From Anaerolineales bacterium (GTDB lineage: Bacteria > Chloroflexota > Anaerolineae > Anaerolineales > UBA4823): a stretch of 5,721 nt of DNA. Below the pieces are notes generated by a model that worked only from the letters and a program-made list of their open reading frames with translations, ran no database searches and was not told where the DNA came from. How positions within the stretch are numbered: position 1 is the first letter of the stretch; each line of letters begins with the position of its first letter. This document shows, in pieces, positions 1-5,721 of this stretch. The stretch lies in the NCBI GenBank assembly GCA_026415275.1, contig JAOAHK010000189.1, positions 1 through 5,721 of the forward strand, read 5' to 3'. Made by a program: the position numbers and the translations under genes.

Positions 1-1080
1 TTCCAAGGTAGCCCGTTTCTGCCCATTCCCATCCACCAGCCCCCAAGCATAGACCGTAACGGAATACTCGCTTTGCTGTAAGACCTCTGCGGCGGAGCGC
101 ACAGAGCGAACCCCTCCTAATGTGTCCTCGACCACATGAAGCTCGATTTCTCGGGGCAAGCTATTGAAAGGTTGTCCTTGTGAAGGCTGAGTCAACCAAG
201 CGACCACACTTTCGATAGCGGCGAGTTCACCCTCCCCGCCGGCGACCAGCGTGGCGGCAAGAGCTTGCGCAGGCGCGGGCTTGAGCAGGCTCTCGACTGG
301 CAGACCTACTTTGCGGGCAACATAGTCTAACTTGCCCAAACCGATCAGCGGCAAATCGGGCAAGCCAATCAGTTCCAAAGCAGCTTCTGCTTCGGGCGGA
401 TAGGGATCGGTGAAAACAGCAACCCCGCGCGGCGGCAGCGAAGGGCGGGCGGTCATGGCTGCAACGTGAATGGCGCCACTGCGCCAAGCGCTTTCCAAAC
501 GTTTGCAGCTTAGCGGGTCTAACAATGGTTGATCGTATTCGTGCAAGTATGGCGACGATTGCACTTGAGCAGGCAGGTTATAGACTTCCTCAAAGCGCCG
601 GCTGCCTAAGACGAATTGTTGGAAAAGCCGTGTGGTCGGAGAACGATAAACATCGCGCGTATTCAAGAGCAAACTGCGCCGCAAAGCTTCTGGCAGCGCA
701 GGATAGAGTCCACGGCGATAGGCTGCCTCGGATGGGAAACAACCATCCTGTAGGGGAAAAGCTGAAACATGGATTGCCTCCGGTGGTAAGGGGTGGGCGG
801 CTGAGATGTACTTTGCCGCTTCAACCAAATCTTCGGGGAGATTCGCTATCTCCACCTCGGAAAGGACGGCCTGCAACACCGCCCCAACCAACAGCGGCAA
901 CATGTCGAATTCACTGCTGATGCCCCGCGCCTCCAGATCGCCGATCACCCCCTCCTCAACTTGGAAATCGCTGAATCCCATCCATTCGGCAAAGGTCGCT
1001 ACAGAAGCGCGTAAAGCAGCCCGGTATCCCAACGGGCGCACCAAAACCCCATCGATATCGAGCAAGAGGAAGCGCTTCAT
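1..1080 (-). CDS. HAD-superfamily hydrolase, partial (C-terminus beyond window); possible histidinol-phosphate phosphatase
   Basis: An uninterrupted frame of 360 codons starts at the ATG at 1080 and is still open at base 1, so the C-terminus is missing. The four HAD motifs are visible. Motif I is at the extreme N-terminus (FLLLDIDGVL, nucleophile D8 and acid/base D10). Motif II is the Thr of AMTARPS (T210), motif III is the Lys of LLKPAP (K267), and motif IV is VVEDTLGGV (E318, D319). The family are mostly Mg-dependent phosphatases using an aspartyl-phosphate intermediate, likely cytosolic here since no signal peptide or membrane segment is seen. The roughly 195 residues between motifs I and II are long and probably form a helical C1-type cap. 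At over 360 residues it exceeds ordinary 220-250-residue HAD phosphatases. Its ATG overlaps the hisE stop (ATGA), placing it in the his operon; only a weak GGAG lies 11 bases upstream. A histidinol-phosphatase role is inferred from context alone. Phosphoglycolate- or sugar-phosphatase-like functions are alternatives. Confidence 0.82.
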   Translation of the reverse strand, partial: MKRFLLLDIDGVLVRPLGYRAALRASVATFAEWMGFSDFQVEEGVIGDLEARGISSEFDMLPLLVGAVLQAVLSEVEIANLPEDLVEAAKYISAAHPLPPEAIHVSAFPLQDGCFPSEAAYRRGLYPALPEALRRSLLLNTRDVYRSPTTRLFQQFVLGSRRFEEVYNLPAQVQSSPYLHEYDQPLLDPLSCKRLESAWRSGAIHVAAMTARPSLPPRGVAVFTDPYPPEAEAALELIGLPDLPLIGLGKLDYVARKVGLPVESLLKPAPAQALAATLVAGGEGELAAIESVVAWLTQPSQGQPFNSLPREIELHVVEDTLGGVRSVRSAAEVLQQSEYSVTVYAWGLVDGNGQKRATLE

Positions 1081-1352
1081 CGATGCCGCTGCTCCAATTC
1101 GGACTCTACAGCTTGCAGAGAGATGCCGCGGGCTGCCATCAACACCAGCACATGATAGGTCAAGTCGGCGATCTCGGCGACCAAGCGTTCATCGTCTTCG
1201 GCAAGGGCAGCCACCAGCGTTTCAGCGGCTTCCTCACCCACCTTTTTGGCAATGCGTCCTAACCCGGCTTGAAACAAATGCGCCGTGTAGGACTCGGGCG
1301 TTGGGTTTACCCGACGGTCTAGGATGATCTGATAGAGCCAATCGATACTCAT
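1077..1352 (-). CDS. hisE: Phosphoribosyl-ATP pyrophosphatase (HisE)
   Basis: HisE hydrolyses phosphoribosyl-ATP to phosphoribosyl-AMP plus pyrophosphate, the second step of histidine synthesis. The product is 91 residues, normal for a stand-alone HisE. It is all-helical of the MazG-like type: [15 protein letters not shown] at 36-50 (metal-binding E40, E41, E44) and [12 protein letters not shown] at 60-71 (E60, D63) are the two signature helices. The N-terminal [11 protein letters not shown] and the TAHLF segment are also typical. The frame is open further upstream to 1538, but that part overlaps hisI and lacks HisE similarity. The ATG at 1352 forms an ATGA overlap with the hisI stop and has a good ribosome site (AAGGAG, 5-base spacer). 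HisI and HisE are separate proteins here rather than the fused HisIE of enterobacteria. The HAD gene follows, again with an ATGA overlap. Confidence 0.96.
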   Translation of the reverse strand: MSIDWLYQIILDRRVNPTPESYTAHLFQAGLGRIAKKVGEEAAETLVAALAEDDERLVAEIADLTYHVLVLMAARGISLQAVESELEQRHR

Positions 1353-1693
1353 TCCAACTCCTTTGCCGCTAAGGCTCGATAAAAGCACGTGGGGTTGCCT
1401 GTGTGACACGCCGGGCCAGAAGGTTCGACCAATGCCAGCAAGCAATCGGCATCGCAATCGACGTAGAGGGCGACTAAGCGCTGCACATTGCCGGAGGTCT
1501 CCCCTTTGTGCCACAGGCTTTGGCGGCTGCGCGACCAAAAGACCATTTTGCCGCTTTGCAGAGTCAATTCCAACGCCTGCCGGTTCATATACGCCAGCAT
1601 TAACACTTGACCGGTGTGCTGATCTTGCACAACCACCGGCAGCAACCCTTGCGAATCGAATTTCAATTCTTCCGGGTTTAGAAATTTCTCCAT
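1349..1693 (-). CDS. hisI: Phosphoribosyl-AMP cyclohydrolase (HisI)
   Basis: HisI opens the adenine ring of phosphoribosyl-AMP to give ProFAR, the third pathway step, as a zinc- and magnesium-dependent cytosolic dimer. Signature segments, numbered from the start chosen here, are [13 protein letters not shown] (12-24), VLMLAYMN (30-37), [16 protein letters not shown] (54-69), DCDAD (79-83) and [12 protein letters not shown] (93-104). D79, D81 and D83 are expected to bind Mg. C80, C96 and C103 have the 16- and 7-residue spacing of the family's zinc cysteines. Length is 114 residues, normal for the monofunctional enzyme. An ATG four codons upstream (1705) would give an ATGA overlap with the hisF stop like the other junctions, but it has no spaced ribosome site. 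The ATG at 1693 has GAGG six bases upstream and a usual N-terminal length, so it is preferred. No HisE domain is fused at the C-terminus. Confidence 0.95.
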   Translation of the reverse strand: MEKFLNPEELKFDSQGLLPVVVQDQHTGQVLMLAYMNRQALELTLQSGKMVFWSRSRQSLWHKGETSGNVQRLVALYVDCDADCLLALVEPSGPACHTGNPTCFYRALAAKELE

Positions 1694-1699
1694 ACTGTG

Positions 1700-1703
1700 C
1701 CTC
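1700..1703 (-). promoter_or_regulatory. Ribosome binding site that decides the hisI start
   Basis: On the minus strand GAGG (in the context GGATGAGG) lies six bases before the ATG at 1693. The alternative ATG at 1705 has AAGG directly abutting it, too close to act as a Shine-Dalgarno site. This favours 1693. Reinitiation at 1705 through the ATGA overlap with hisF cannot be excluded. Confidence 0.5.
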
Positions 1704-2469
1704 ATCCTTGGATGCGAACTGGGATGCCCCGGTCGCTCAAGAAAGCCTTAAGTTCGGGAATGCGCAGCACCCCGTCATGAAAGACCGAAGCGGCCAAGGC
1801 AGCATCGGCAAACCCTTCTTGAAATACACTGACGAAGTGCTCTGGCTTGCCGGCGCCCCCCGAAGCGATCACCGGCACCGGCACGGCTTGGGCAATGGTG
1901 CGCGTCAGTTCGATGTCGTAACCATTGAGCGTGCCGTCGGTGTCCATGCCAGTCAAGAGGATCTCGCCGGCGCCGAGTTCCACGCCGCGCTGTGCCCATT
2001 CCACGGCATCCAACTCGGTGGGTGTTGTGCCGCTGACCACCACCACCTGCCAACCCTTGCCATCTGCTCGGCGGCGGGCATCGATGGCTAAGACGATGCA
2101 CTGCGAACCGAAGCGCAGCGCTCCCTCTTCCAAGACATGCGGGTTGCGCACCGCCGCTGTGTTGATGCTGACCTTATCCGCCCCCGCCAGAAGCAGATTA
2201 CGGATGTCCTCCACCGTGCGTACGCCACCACCGACCGTTAGGGGCATAAAGACCTGGTCAGCTACACGGCGGACGAGTTCTAGAGTGGTCTGTTTGCCGC
2301 GCGGGGTGGCTGAGATGTCCAAGAAGACCAATTCATCGGCGCCTTGCTCTTCATAGGCGCGGGCTTGCTCCAACGGGTCGCCAGCATCACGTAAATTGAC
2401 AAAGCGCACACCTTTCACCGTGCGTCCATCGCGGATGTCCAAGCAAGGGATGATGCGTTTGGTCAACAT
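1702..2469 (-). CDS. hisF: Imidazole glycerol phosphate synthase cyclase subunit (HisF)
   Basis: HisF is the cyclase half of imidazole glycerol phosphate synthase. It combines PRFAR with ammonia channelled from HisH to form imidazole glycerol phosphate and AICAR, linking histidine and purine synthesis. It is a 255-residue (beta/alpha)8 barrel, full length. Catalytic D11 sits in [15 protein letters not shown] and D130 in VLAIDARR, at the standard family positions. Phosphate-binding segments are [13 protein letters not shown] (78-89), [11 protein letters not shown] (97-107), [15 protein letters not shown] (171-185) and [13 protein letters not shown] (200-212). The start is the ATG at 2469, with GGAGGA just upstream inside the end of hisA. 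The hisA stop lies within the first codons, giving a 7-base overlap. Its partner gene hisH is one gene upstream, with hisA between. [10 protein letters not shown] replaces the more usual G-(R/K)-x-PTGLDA in the segment around 146-154, a mild variation that does not touch the catalytic aspartates. Confidence 0.98.
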   Translation of the reverse strand: MLTKRIIPCLDIRDGRTVKGVRFVNLRDAGDPLEQARAYEEQGADELVFLDISATPRGKQTTLELVRRVADQVFMPLTVGGGVRTVEDIRNLLLAGADKVSINTAAVRNPHVLEEGALRFGSQCIVLAIDARRRADGKGWQVVVVSGTTPTELDAVEWAQRGVELGAGEILLTGMDTDGTLNGYDIELTRTIAQAVPVPVIASGGAGKPEHFVSVFQEGFADAALAASVFHDGVLRIPELKAFLSDRGIPVRIQG

Positions 2470-3209
2470 GGCTCCTCCGAGATACGCAGGGCAGCTTTTA
2501 AGTCGATTCGCCCATCATAGAGAGCTTTTCCGATAATCGCTCCGGCAGCTCCGATCTGTTTGGCAGCGCGCAGGTCATCCAAGCTGTTGACGCCTCCGGA
2601 AAGGATCAAGTCAATTCCGACATTGTCTAAAATCTGACGAGCAAACTCTAAGTTCAAACCGCTACCCATCCCATCGCGGGAGATGTCAGTGTAAATCAAT
2701 ATCCGCACACCGCTCTGGATCATCTGACGGATAGCAAGCCAGGCATCGATGCGGCTATTCTCCTGCCAGCCGCGCACGACAACATGTTTGCCTTGCACGT
2801 CCAACGCCACAACAATACGCTGCGCACCAAAACGCTGGATTGCTTCACGCAGAGCGGCCGGCCTTTCAAGCGCTAAAGTGCCTAGGATCACGCGGCTCAC
2901 TCCTTGACCAAAAGCCAGCTCTACATCCGCCAAGGAGCGCAAGCCACCGCCCAATTGCACGCTCGTCTTTGTCCCTTGCAAGGCTTGGCAGATCGCCGCC
3001 ACTGCTTCTTGATTGCGCACACCCTGTTCACCAAAAGCGCCATCCAAGTTGACGATGTGCAGCCAGTGCGCCCCAGCAGCAACCCACTGCTCGGCGGCGG
3101 CAGCGGGGTCCTCGTGATAGACGGTCATGCGCTTCGGATCACCCTGCTGTAAACGCACAACGCGCCCGTTGCGCAGGTCGATGGCGGGATAAATCGTGAA
3201 TTCCTTCAT
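2463..3209 (-). CDS. hisA: ProFAR isomerase (HisA)
   Basis: HisA performs the Amadori rearrangement of ProFAR to PRFAR, the fourth pathway step. It is a 248-residue (beta/alpha)8 barrel paralogous to HisF. Visible landmarks are [14 protein letters not shown] with the catalytic-type D11 (7-20), VNLDGAF (53-59), VQLGGGLRS (84-92), SRVILGTLA (105-113), VVALDVQG (133-140), [12 protein letters not shown] with D175 (173-184) and [11 protein letters not shown] (203-213). The frame remains open upstream to 3287, but that extension has no HisA similarity and lies inside hisH. The ATG at 3209 overlaps the hisH stop as ATGA and has GGAG eight bases upstream, so it is the start. PriA-type bifunctional (HisA/TrpF) enzymes share this fold. 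Nothing seen here argues for dual function, and the motif pattern is ordinary HisA. Confidence 0.97.
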   Translation of the reverse strand: MKEFTIYPAIDLRNGRVVRLQQGDPKRMTVYHEDPAAAAEQWVAAGAHWLHIVNLDGAFGEQGVRNQEAVAAICQALQGTKTSVQLGGGLRSLADVELAFGQGVSRVILGTLALERPAALREAIQRFGAQRIVVALDVQGKHVVVRGWQENSRIDAWLAIRQMIQSGVRILIYTDISRDGMGSGLNLEFARQILDNVGIDLILSGGVNSLDDLRAAKQIGAAGAIIGKALYDGRIDLKAALRISEEPC

Positions 3210-3832
3210 AGCTGCCACTCCACAAAGTTCTGTAAGATTTTTAGCCCTACTTTTTGGCTCTTTTCGGGGTGAAACTGCACGGCGCACAGGTTTTCGCGCG
3301 CCACCACACTGGCGAAGTTCACCTCGTGTTCGGTCTGCGAGACGCAGTCCTCGCCTTGCTCAGGGAGACAATAATAGGAGTGGTTGAAATAAGCAAAAGG
3401 GCGCTCCGGCAAACCGGCAAGGAGAAAATGCTCTCGCTGCACAACCAACTCATTCCAGCCCGTATGCGGCACCTTGAGCAACGGGCGAGACGGGAAGCGC
3501 ACCACTTTTCCTTTGAGCAATCCCAACCCCTCATGAAACCCCATCTCTTCACTGGACGCAAACAGAGCTTGCATCCCAACGCAGATCCCTAGCAGGGCAG
3601 CGCTGCGCGCAAGAGCTTCCCGCAGGGGATCCTCCAAGCTAAGCTTACGCAAACGACTCATAAATTCACCAAAAGCTCCCACGCCAGGCAGCACGATCTT
3701 GGGGAAATTGGGTATGTCGTGCCATGAATCGCTGCGCAACACTTCCGCCCCCACCGCCTCCAAGGCTTTTTGTACCGATTGCAAATTGCCTGTGCCGACA
3801 TCCAAAAGTAAGATGCGTCGCAATGCCTTCAT
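3206..3832 (-). CDS. hisH: Imidazole glycerol phosphate synthase glutaminase subunit (HisH)
   Basis: HisH hydrolyses glutamine and passes the ammonia to HisF; the two form a heterodimer. It is a 208-residue class I (triad) glutamine amidotransferase, full length. The N-terminal strand [13 protein letters not shown] is characteristic. [10 protein letters not shown] (49-58) is the oxyanion-strand motif, GICVGMQ (82-88) holds nucleophile C84, and [10 protein letters not shown] (184-193) holds H188 and E190 of the triad. HTGWNE (123-128) is the conserved segment near the subunit interface. The ATG at 3832 overlaps the hisB stop (ATGA) and is preceded by AGGGAG at six bases. Its own stop overlaps the hisA start. 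All catalytic residues are present. Confidence 0.97.
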   Translation of the reverse strand: MKALRRILLLDVGTGNLQSVQKALEAVGAEVLRSDSWHDIPNFPKIVLPGVGAFGEFMSRLRKLSLEDPLREALARSAALLGICVGMQALFASSEEMGFHEGLGLLKGKVVRFPSRPLLKVPHTGWNELVVQREHFLLAGLPERPFAYFNHSYYCLPEQGEDCVSQTEHEVNFASVVARENLCAVQFHPEKSQKVGLKILQNFVEWQL

Positions 3833-4422
3833 ACCAAACTCCCTTTGGTGGAGGGGACGCGCTCAGCACGACGCGGGTCGAGACGGGTCGCCTTTTCCAG
3901 AGCGCGGGCAAGGGCTTTGAACAGTGCCTCGGCCTGATGATGGTCATCGCGCCCATAAAGCACTCTGGCATGTAGATTACAGCGCGCCGTGACGGCAAAG
4001 GATTCCAGGAAATGGGTGAGCAAACTAGTGGGGATTTGCCCGACAGACGGCGTTTTCCACTCCACTTGCACGACCGCATAGGGTCGGCCAGAAAGATCGA
4101 CCACAACGTGCGCTAGGCTCTCGTCCATCGGGGTAAAGCAATCGCCTATGCGCAAGATGCCTTTGCGTTCACCCAAAGCGCGGTCAAAAGCACTGCCAAG
4201 GACGAGGGCAACATCTTCGACGGTGTGATGGGGATCAACATGCAAATCGCCTTGAGCTTGTAGGCGTAAATCGAATAGTCCATGCAGGGCAAAGTTGTGC
4301 AACAGATGGTCGAGGAAACCCAAGCCGGTGTTGATCTCCGCCCTGCCAACCCCGTCCAAATTGAGCGCAATCGAGACCTCTGTCTCGGCGGTTTTGCGGG
4401 AAAATTCAGCCAAACGCATCAT
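3829..4422 (-). CDS. hisB: Imidazoleglycerol-phosphate dehydratase (HisB, monofunctional)
   Basis: HisB dehydrates imidazole glycerol phosphate to imidazole acetol phosphate, the sixth step, as a Mn-dependent multimeric enzyme. The product is 197 residues and consists only of the dehydratase domain; the N-terminal HAD histidinol-phosphatase domain of enterobacterial HisB is absent. Motifs are [17 protein letters not shown] (32-48), DPHHTVED (63-70), ALGERKGI (82-89), [19 protein letters not shown] (157-175) and the C-terminal PSTKG (190-194). The metal-binding histidines H39, H65, H66, H161 and H162 and glutamate E69 are in place. The frame is open upstream to 4503, but that part is an out-of-frame reading of the hisC end. 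Two adjacent ATGs are possible. The one at 4422 overlaps the hisC stop as ATGA, four bases from AGGAGG. The one at 4419 gives 196 residues with a more usual seven-base spacer. The choice is not decidable by eye. Confidence 0.97.
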   Translation of the reverse strand: MMRLAEFSRKTAETEVSIALNLDGVGRAEINTGLGFLDHLLHNFALHGLFDLRLQAQGDLHVDPHHTVEDVALVLGSAFDRALGERKGILRIGDCFTPMDESLAHVVVDLSGRPYAVVQVEWKTPSVGQIPTSLLTHFLESFAVTARCNLHARVLYGRDDHHQAEALFKALARALEKATRLDPRRAERVPSTKGSLV

Positions 4423-5531
4423 GTTACCTCCTGAGCGATCTGATCCAACGCCCGCAGCAGCGCCTCGGTGTCCTGCGGCTTGCCCACGCTGATGCGGATG
4501 CAATTGCGCAGGCGGGGCGTGCTGAAATAGCGCACCAAGATTCCGTAATCCATCATCAATCGCCTTTTTAATTCTGCCGCCTCGATCCCCCGTACCCGCA
4601 TCAAGAGATAATTTGCCTGCGAGGGATAGAGGGAGAAGAAGGGATAACGAGAAAGGGCATCCGCCATGCGTCCCCGCTCGGCAATGACGCGCTTTACCAC
4701 ATCTTTCATCTGCTCGGCATGTTCCAACGCAGCTAAGGCGGCGGTGGTAGCAGCGACATTCACGTTATAGGGCTGTTTAGCTTTCCATAGGGTGGGCATC
4801 AGCCAATCGGGAAAGACGCCGTAGCCGACACGCAAGCCTGCCAGGGCAGCCAGCTTGCTGAAGGTACGCAGGACAACCAAATTGTGACGCCGCAGCACCT
4901 CGCCGACGCGGCTGAGGCTGCCTCCTAATTCTCCGTGTGGGTCGGCAAATTCGATATAGGCTTCGTCTAACACCACCAGCACTGGCAACTCCAAAACTTC
5001 GTCCAATTCGTCAGCAGGAGGGAGCGATCCGTCTGGGTTGTTGGGCGTTGCCAGAAAAAGCAGTTTAGGACGTTCACGATGGACGATTTGGCACAGGGCA
5101 GGCAGGTCAAGGGAAAAATCCTCCCTGCGCGGCACCTCGATCACTTTGGCGTTGTTCAGCCGCCCGTCAAAGTCATACATGCCAAAGGTAGGTGGGCAGA
5201 CGATCACGCCATCTCCCGGCTCCAAAAAGACGCGCATCAGCAGGTCGATCAATTCGTCGGCGCCAGCCCCGGCGAGGATACTCTCCATCGGCACACCGAT
5301 AAATTCAGCAATGCCCTTGCGCAGGGCGCGGCTTTCGGGGTCGGGGTAGATATGGAGAAAGGGCAGATCGGCGAGGGCTTGGCGCACAGCCGGCAGGGGC
5401 CCGTAGGGGTTCTCATTGGCATCGAGCTTGATAATCTGTTCAGGTGGGCGACCGAGGCGCGCCGAAAGCACTTCGAAGGGTTCAATGGGGGTATAGGGAG
5501 GCATGTTTCCAATATGGGGGCGAATTTGCAT
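4419..5531 (-). CDS. hisC: Histidinol-phosphate aminotransferase (HisC)
   Basis: HisC converts imidazole acetol phosphate and glutamate to histidinol phosphate and 2-oxoglutarate, using pyridoxal phosphate. It is a 370-residue fold-type I, class I/II aminotransferase of normal length. Motifs in order are [11 protein letters not shown] (35-45), IYPDPES (61-67), [11 protein letters not shown] (88-98), ATPNNPDG with N165 (161-168), [10 protein letters not shown] with D189 and Y192 (186-195), [17 protein letters not shown] with the Schiff-base lysine K226 and R234 (222-238), and [10 protein letters not shown] with the carboxylate-binding R346 (343-352). It is the first his gene in the window. The ATG at 5531 has AAGGAGAG six bases upstream and no alternative start of equal quality. 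Its last codons contain the hisB ribosome site, so hisC and hisB are translationally linked. Broad aromatic aminotransferases are close relatives, but the operon makes HisC the natural call. Confidence 0.97.
   Translation of the reverse strand: MQIRPHIGNMPPYTPIEPFEVLSARLGRPPEQIIKLDANENPYGPLPAVRQALADLPFLHIYPDPESRALRKGIAEFIGVPMESILAGAGADELIDLLMRVFLEPGDGVIVCPPTFGMYDFDGRLNNAKVIEVPRREDFSLDLPALCQIVHRERPKLLFLATPNNPDGSLPPADELDEVLELPVLVVLDEAYIEFADPHGELGGSLSRVGEVLRRHNLVVLRTFSKLAALAGLRVGYGVFPDWLMPTLWKAKQPYNVNVAATTAALAALEHAEQMKDVVKRVIAERGRMADALSRYPFFSLYPSQANYLLMRVRGIEAAELKRRLMMDYGILVRYFSTPRLRNCIRISVGKPQDTEALLRALDQIAQEVT
4427..4432 (-). promoter_or_regulatory. Ribosome binding site of hisB inside the hisC 3' end
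   Basis: On the minus strand this is a perfect AGGAGG lying within the last sense codons of hisC (CAG GAG GTA ACA TGA). It is four bases from the ATG at 4422 and seven from the ATG at 4419. Ribosomes finishing hisC pass over it directly, which supports translational coupling. The better spacing to the second ATG leaves the exact hisB start open by one codon. Confidence 0.7.
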
Positions 5532-5537
5532 GTTAAG

Positions 5538-5545
5538 CTCTCCTT
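5538..5545 (-). promoter_or_regulatory. Ribosome binding site of hisC
   Basis: On the minus strand this reads AAGGAGAG, a strong Shine-Dalgarno match, separated by six bases (CTTAAC) from the hisC ATG at 5531. It fixes the start of the first his gene in the window. No convincing -35/-10 promoter pair could be read between this site and the right edge, so the transcription start may lie beyond the window or use a non-consensus promoter. Confidence 0.75.
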
Positions 5546-5579
5546 AGAGGTGATCGTTCAAGCGGGTAGGAATTCCTGT

Positions 5580-5602
5580 GATGTCGAGCGCAGCGAGACA
5601 CC
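5580..5602. repeat. Possible interspersed intergenic repeat fragment
   Basis: The core ATGTCGAGCGCAGCGAGACA resembles a family of short intergenic repeats seen in many environmental bacterial genomes, whose translations read like VERSET or AERSEAS. It is flanked by partly complementary ends: GATGTC pairs with GACACC except at one position. Only one copy is in this window, so repetition cannot be shown here. The call rests on recognition of the motif alone. Confidence 0.35.
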
Positions 5603-5662
5603 TGGGGTGGTGCGGCTGAGCGTGCGCGACACGGGGGGCGAGGCGCCCGAAACGGGTGTGAT

Positions 5663-5681
5663 GGGTGACGAGGCGTTACCC
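5663..5681. other. Hairpin-forming inverted repeat upstream of hisC
   Basis: GGGTGACG (5663-5670) and CGTTACCC (5674-5681) form an 8-base-pair stem with a three-base AGG loop. In plus-strand RNA it is complete with one G-U pair; in minus-strand RNA it has one A-C mismatch. A second small GC hairpin lies beside it (GGGCG 5636-5640 with CGCCC 5644-5648, loop AGG). No T-run follows on either strand, so a classical intrinsic terminator is not supported. The role is unknown and chance folding of GC-rich DNA is possible. Confidence 0.3.
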
Positions 5682-5721
5682 GGGACGATGGCACGCGAGG
5701 CCGTTTTGGCGGTCGCCCAAC

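Larger units (their letters stand above)
5532..5721. other. GC-rich region upstream of hisC, no gene established
   Basis: This stretch holds the hisC ribosome site at its left end and no gene I can identify. From about 5600 rightward it is visibly richer in G+C than the his genes. Several frames are open simply because of that composition. A plus-strand frame with possible GTG starts at 5550 or 5607 is open to the right edge, and a minus-strand frame is open from the edge to a TGA at 5558-5560. Neither gives a protein I recognise. A repeat-like element (5580-5602), a 10-base palindrome (5568-5577) and a hairpin (5663-5681) lie here. It may contain the his promoter and leader, the edge of a neighbouring gene, or part of an interspersed repeat. 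Confidence 0.5.

Noticed and set aside
227..487. Minus-strand frame of 86 codons inside the HAD gene
   Set aside because: It is out of frame with the HAD coding sequence, and its peptide is low-complexity Arg/Ser/Cys-rich.
525..1327. Two overlapping plus-strand frames (525-920 and 806-1327) opposite the HAD gene and hisE
   Set aside because: The minus strand carries a continuous HAD frame with all four motifs plus complete hisE. The plus-strand peptides are Arg/Ser/Pro-rich with no family motif.
1702..1720. Promoter or terminator between hisF and hisI
   Set aside because: The junction is at most 8 bases and is coding or ribosome-site sequence; there is no room for either.
2010..2040. HisF variant segment [10 protein letters not shown] as a sign of altered function
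   Set aside because: The catalytic D11 and D130 and all phosphate-binding loops are intact; this loop varies among HisF proteins, so it is taken as ordinary divergence.
1363..2091. Plus-strand open frame of 242 codons antisense to hisI and hisF
   Set aside because: It lies opposite two unmistakable his genes; its peptide has no recognisable motif and is rich in residues typical of antisense readings. The opposite strand explains the open frame.
5604..5630. T-box-like GGGTGGTGCGG on the plus strand
   Set aside because: It lacks the ACCGCG half of the T-box signature, has no stem I or specifier loop, and points away from the his genes.
5533..5695. Histidine leader peptide/attenuator upstream of hisC
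   Set aside because: One minus-strand frame ending at a TAA two bases before the hisC ATG contains four histidine codons, but they are scattered over about 50 codons. There is no good start or terminator/antiterminator pair.
1..5721. CRISPR arrays, tRNA or rRNA genes, insertion sequences
   Set aside because: No regularly spaced direct repeats, tRNA-like cloverleaf or transposase motifs were seen; almost all bases are in his-operon coding sequence.

Overview
The window is a compact histidine-biosynthesis operon read entirely from the minus strand (right to left). In transcription order it holds hisC, hisB (dehydratase only), hisH, hisA, hisF, hisI, hisE and then a large HAD-superfamily hydrolase gene that runs off the left edge. 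Seven genes are recognisable by their family motifs. The eighth has all four HAD motifs, but its substrate cannot be read from sequence.

Layout: 5532-5721 is about 190 bases of GC-rich sequence upstream of hisC with no gene I can establish. It holds a repeat-like element, a hairpin and an open frame of unclear status. From 5531 down to base 1 the coding sequence is almost unbroken. Most junctions are 4-base ATGA stop/start overlaps, hisA/hisF overlap by 7 bases, and hisF/hisI either overlap by 4 or are 8 bases apart depending on the hisI start. There is no internal terminator or promoter, so the genes are probably co-transcribed and translationally coupled.

How the genes work together: HisE and HisI carry out the second and third pathway steps (PRATP to PRAMP to ProFAR), HisA isomerises ProFAR to PRFAR, and the HisH-HisF pair converts PRFAR to imidazole glycerol phosphate plus AICAR. 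HisB dehydrates that to imidazole acetol phosphate and HisC transaminates it to histidinol phosphate. HisG (first step) and HisD (last two oxidations) are not in the window. No classical histidinol-phosphate phosphatase is present either, because HisB lacks that domain. The terminal HAD gene, start-overlapping hisE, is the obvious local candidate for that step, but this is a hypothesis.

Organism: a bacterium of moderately high G+C. Monofunctional HisB, separate hisI and hisE genes, the C-B-H-A-F-I-E order and the HisC active-site context ([16 protein letters not shown]) would fit Chloroflexota (Anaerolineae-like). This is a tentative impression, not a demonstrated assignment.
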